Positions 12,774-14,169 of a DNA stretch of 14,169 nucleotides are shown here, piece after piece (within the stretch, counting starts at the first letter, position 1; every line of letters begins with the position of its first letter). The notes below the pieces were generated by a model that saw only the letters and a program-made list of their open reading frames with translations, did no database searches and was not told where the DNA came from. Where the stretch lies: contig CAZHNG010000172.1 of NCBI GenBank assembly GCA_964533785.1, positions 1 to 14,169 on the forward strand. Direction: 5' to 3'. The translations under genes and the position numbers were made by a program. The stretch comes from JANQRV01 sp964533785 (lineage in GTDB: Bacteria; Bacteroidota; Bacteroidia; Chitinophagales; Saprospiraceae).

Positions 12774-14169
12774 TTATTCCTTCTCTAACCCCCGTAGCTT
12801 TCTTTGCTGCCCTATTTTCGTAATTGCTTGTTGCAAAGCAGGAGCATCCGATATTTCTACTAAACTGTAATAAAGCAGTCCAAAACCATTGTACATTATT
12901 GTAAAAAGCAGCATCAACACAAACAAATGCAAAAAAGTCGAGACTACGACCGTAATTTGATCCATTATATTTTGATCAACATAGATTATCCATTCCAATA
13001 ATGAAACAAAAGACCAGGTCAAGCTGGAATCACTGATCGTAAAAAATAAAAAGCTCAATAAAAACAGGATAATAAATAGTACCAGCGATTTACCAAATGC
13101 ACTGCGCAGTAGACTCCAAGTCCTGCCAATAGCAGCGATCGGCCCCATTTTCTCAACGATCATTACCTGTGACCAGATCATAAAAAAAGGCAAGGTAAAC
13201 AACAAGGTTATTAATGCGAATTGACGGGTTAGCAGAAATGCTACGAATAGAGCAGCGGTACCTATGAATGCTTTTAAGTAATCAAGAAGGAACTGCAGTC
13301 TGTTAATAGCTATTTTCTTTTGCTTCCTTTCTGTTTCAAGTACCTGTATCACCTTCCAACTTAGTAAACTAAATCCCATTATCCCCACTAAGGGTTTGAA
13401 GAGCCCTATTCCGCCACCAAAAAATTGTCTGATAGCAGTAAAGCCGAGAAAAGGGTTACCCGGAAAAGTAAAAAGGCTATCCGGTAATTGATTGGCCAAT
13501 GTAAATACTATTAAACAATATAGAACAGAAGAAAAAAAAGCCAGCAAAGTAATTGGTTTGAAATATTTTTTAAAAATAGTAAAAGTCTCTCCAAAAATAT
13601 CGGCAGTAGATTTTATCCGGGTAAAGGAAACATCCGTTTTCCGGTTAGGCGGCAAACGCACAGGCCGGACAGGTGTTTTAAAACCTACTTTGGATTTATA
13701 CCACGGATACCATACAAAATAACCAAGAATAATTAGTAAACACACTGCAATGAATAGCCCGCGTATCAGATCCGGTGTTTCCGTATGCCGGGTAAGATAG
13801 CCTTCGAAAAAACCAGCCATTACAAATATGGGTACAATACCGACCATAATTTTAATACCCCGCCGGGCAGACTGCTGAAAGGCTTGCATTCTCGTATAAG
13901 TACCTGGAAAAACCAATCCTTCGCCCATTGTAATACCGGCTGCACCCGCAATTACAATCGCTGAGATCTCAAAAGTGCCATGTATCCAGATGGTTAGAAA
14001 AGAATCCCAAAAAAGTCCTCGCTCCACAAAGAAATACTGGAAAGCTCCCACCATTATCCCATTGAAAATCAACACGACCATGGATCCTACCATAAAAAAC
14101 ACGCCCATGACAAAAGTGCGGAAGGCAACAAAAATATTATTGATCGTAATGTCAAAAAACATTCCAAAC
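12774..14169 (-). CDS. SpoIIM-family (DUF95) membrane protein fused to a second multi-pass domain (5' part cut off by window edge)
   Basis: The frame is open to the right edge; residues F-G precede the internal Met at 14162, and family members have about 170 more residues upstream of this point, so the true start is outside. Numbering from that Met, residues 1-157 match the C-terminal part of SpoIIM-like proteins: TINNIFVAFRTFVMG (6-20), FNGIMVGA (33-40), HGTFEISAIVIAGAAG (61-76) and FPGTYTRMQAF (85-95), with FFEGYLTR after another membrane span. A basic linker (about 158-185) leads to a second region (about 190-440) with at least six hydrophobic spans and IGRTWSLLRSAFGKSL between them. That part resembles the membrane domains often encoded by a separate gene beside spoIIM in Bacteroidota. 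The role is unknown in non-sporulating bacteria. Confidence 0.85.
   Translation of the reverse strand, partial: FGMFFDITINNIFVAFRTFVMGVFFMVGSMVVLIFNGIMVGAFQYFFVERGLFWDSFLTIWIHGTFEISAIVIAGAAGITMGEGLVFPGTYTRMQAFQQSARRGIKIMVGIVPIFVMAGFFEGYLTRHTETPDLIRGLFIAVCLLIILGYFVWYPWYKSKVGFKTPVRPVRLPPNRKTDVSFTRIKSTADIFGETFTIFKKYFKPITLLAFFSSVLYCLIVFTLANQLPDSLFTFPGNPFLGFTAIRQFFGGGIGLFKPLVGIMGFSLLSWKVIQVLETERKQKKIAINRLQFLLDYLKAFIGTAALFVAFLLTRQFALITLLFTLPFFMIWSQVMIVEKMGPIAAIGRTWSLLRSAFGKSLVLFIILFLLSFLFFTISDSSLTWSFVSLLEWIIYVDQNIMDQITVVVSTFLHLFVLMLLFTIMYNGFGLLYYSLVEISDAPALQQAITKIGQQRKLRGLEKE

Noticed and set aside
1..14169. CRISPR arrays, tRNA or rRNA genes, insertion sequences
   Set aside because: No regularly spaced repeats, tRNA-like cloverleaf, rRNA or transposase coding sequence was seen on either strand.

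Overview
The window (14,169 bp, AT-rich) reads as chromosomal DNA from a member of the Bacteroidota. The evidence is a type IX secretion component (PorZ), a 'grasp-with-spasm' peptide-maturation pair, Bacteroidota-style lipoproteins, and promoter elements of the TAnnTTTG type instead of strong Shine-Dalgarno sites. The style of porZ and of the SpoIIM-family gene fits a Saprospiria/Chitinophagia-like lineage, but no rRNA or other marker here fixes the taxon.

Region 1 (1-7956, all on the minus strand, so read from right to left) is a RiPP (ribosomally made, modified peptide) gene cluster of the graspetide type. In transcription order it holds: a C39-peptidase ABC exporter (7956-5767), a HlyD-type membrane fusion protein (5758-4442), a small HTH protein (4413-4033), precursor peptide 2 (3999-3784), a hairpin and a probable terminator, a decayed fragment of a second HTH gene (3420-3311), precursor peptide 1 (3284-3072), a 12-bp-stem hairpin, a lipoprotein (2941-1871), the ATP-grasp peptide ligase GwsG (1869-898), an unassigned 64-residue protein (890-696), and the first 234 residues of the SPASM-domain maturase GwsS (703 to beyond the left edge). 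The likely pathway is as follows. The precursors carry a shared MKKLNSFE leader ending in IYGGK. GwsG and GwsS modify the Thr/Ser/Asp/Glu-rich core. The exporter then cleaves after Gly-Gly and exports the product through the HlyD protein and presumably an outer-membrane partner not in the window. The two precursors are paralogues that arose by duplication of a module containing the 3' end of the HTH gene.

Region 2 (7957-8859) is about 900 bp without a convincing gene. It has a strong hairpin/terminator, an imperfect GC-rich inverted repeat and short repeated words.

Region 3 (8860-11220, minus) is porZ, a surface beta-propeller protein of the type IX secretion attachment complex. Region 4 (11221-11789) is mostly intergenic with a 9-bp-stem palindrome and a probable 44-residue single-pass membrane protein. 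Region 5 holds an unassigned plus-strand lipoprotein (11790-12773) with a recognisable -7 promoter element. It converges, with directly abutting stop codons, on a minus-strand SpoIIM-family membrane protein fused to a second multi-pass domain (12774 to beyond the right edge).

The most distinctive part is the graspetide cluster: two divergent cores sharing a TxxY[E/D]DG motif, a fossil of the duplication that created them, and an extra 64-residue protein wedged between GwsG and GwsS.
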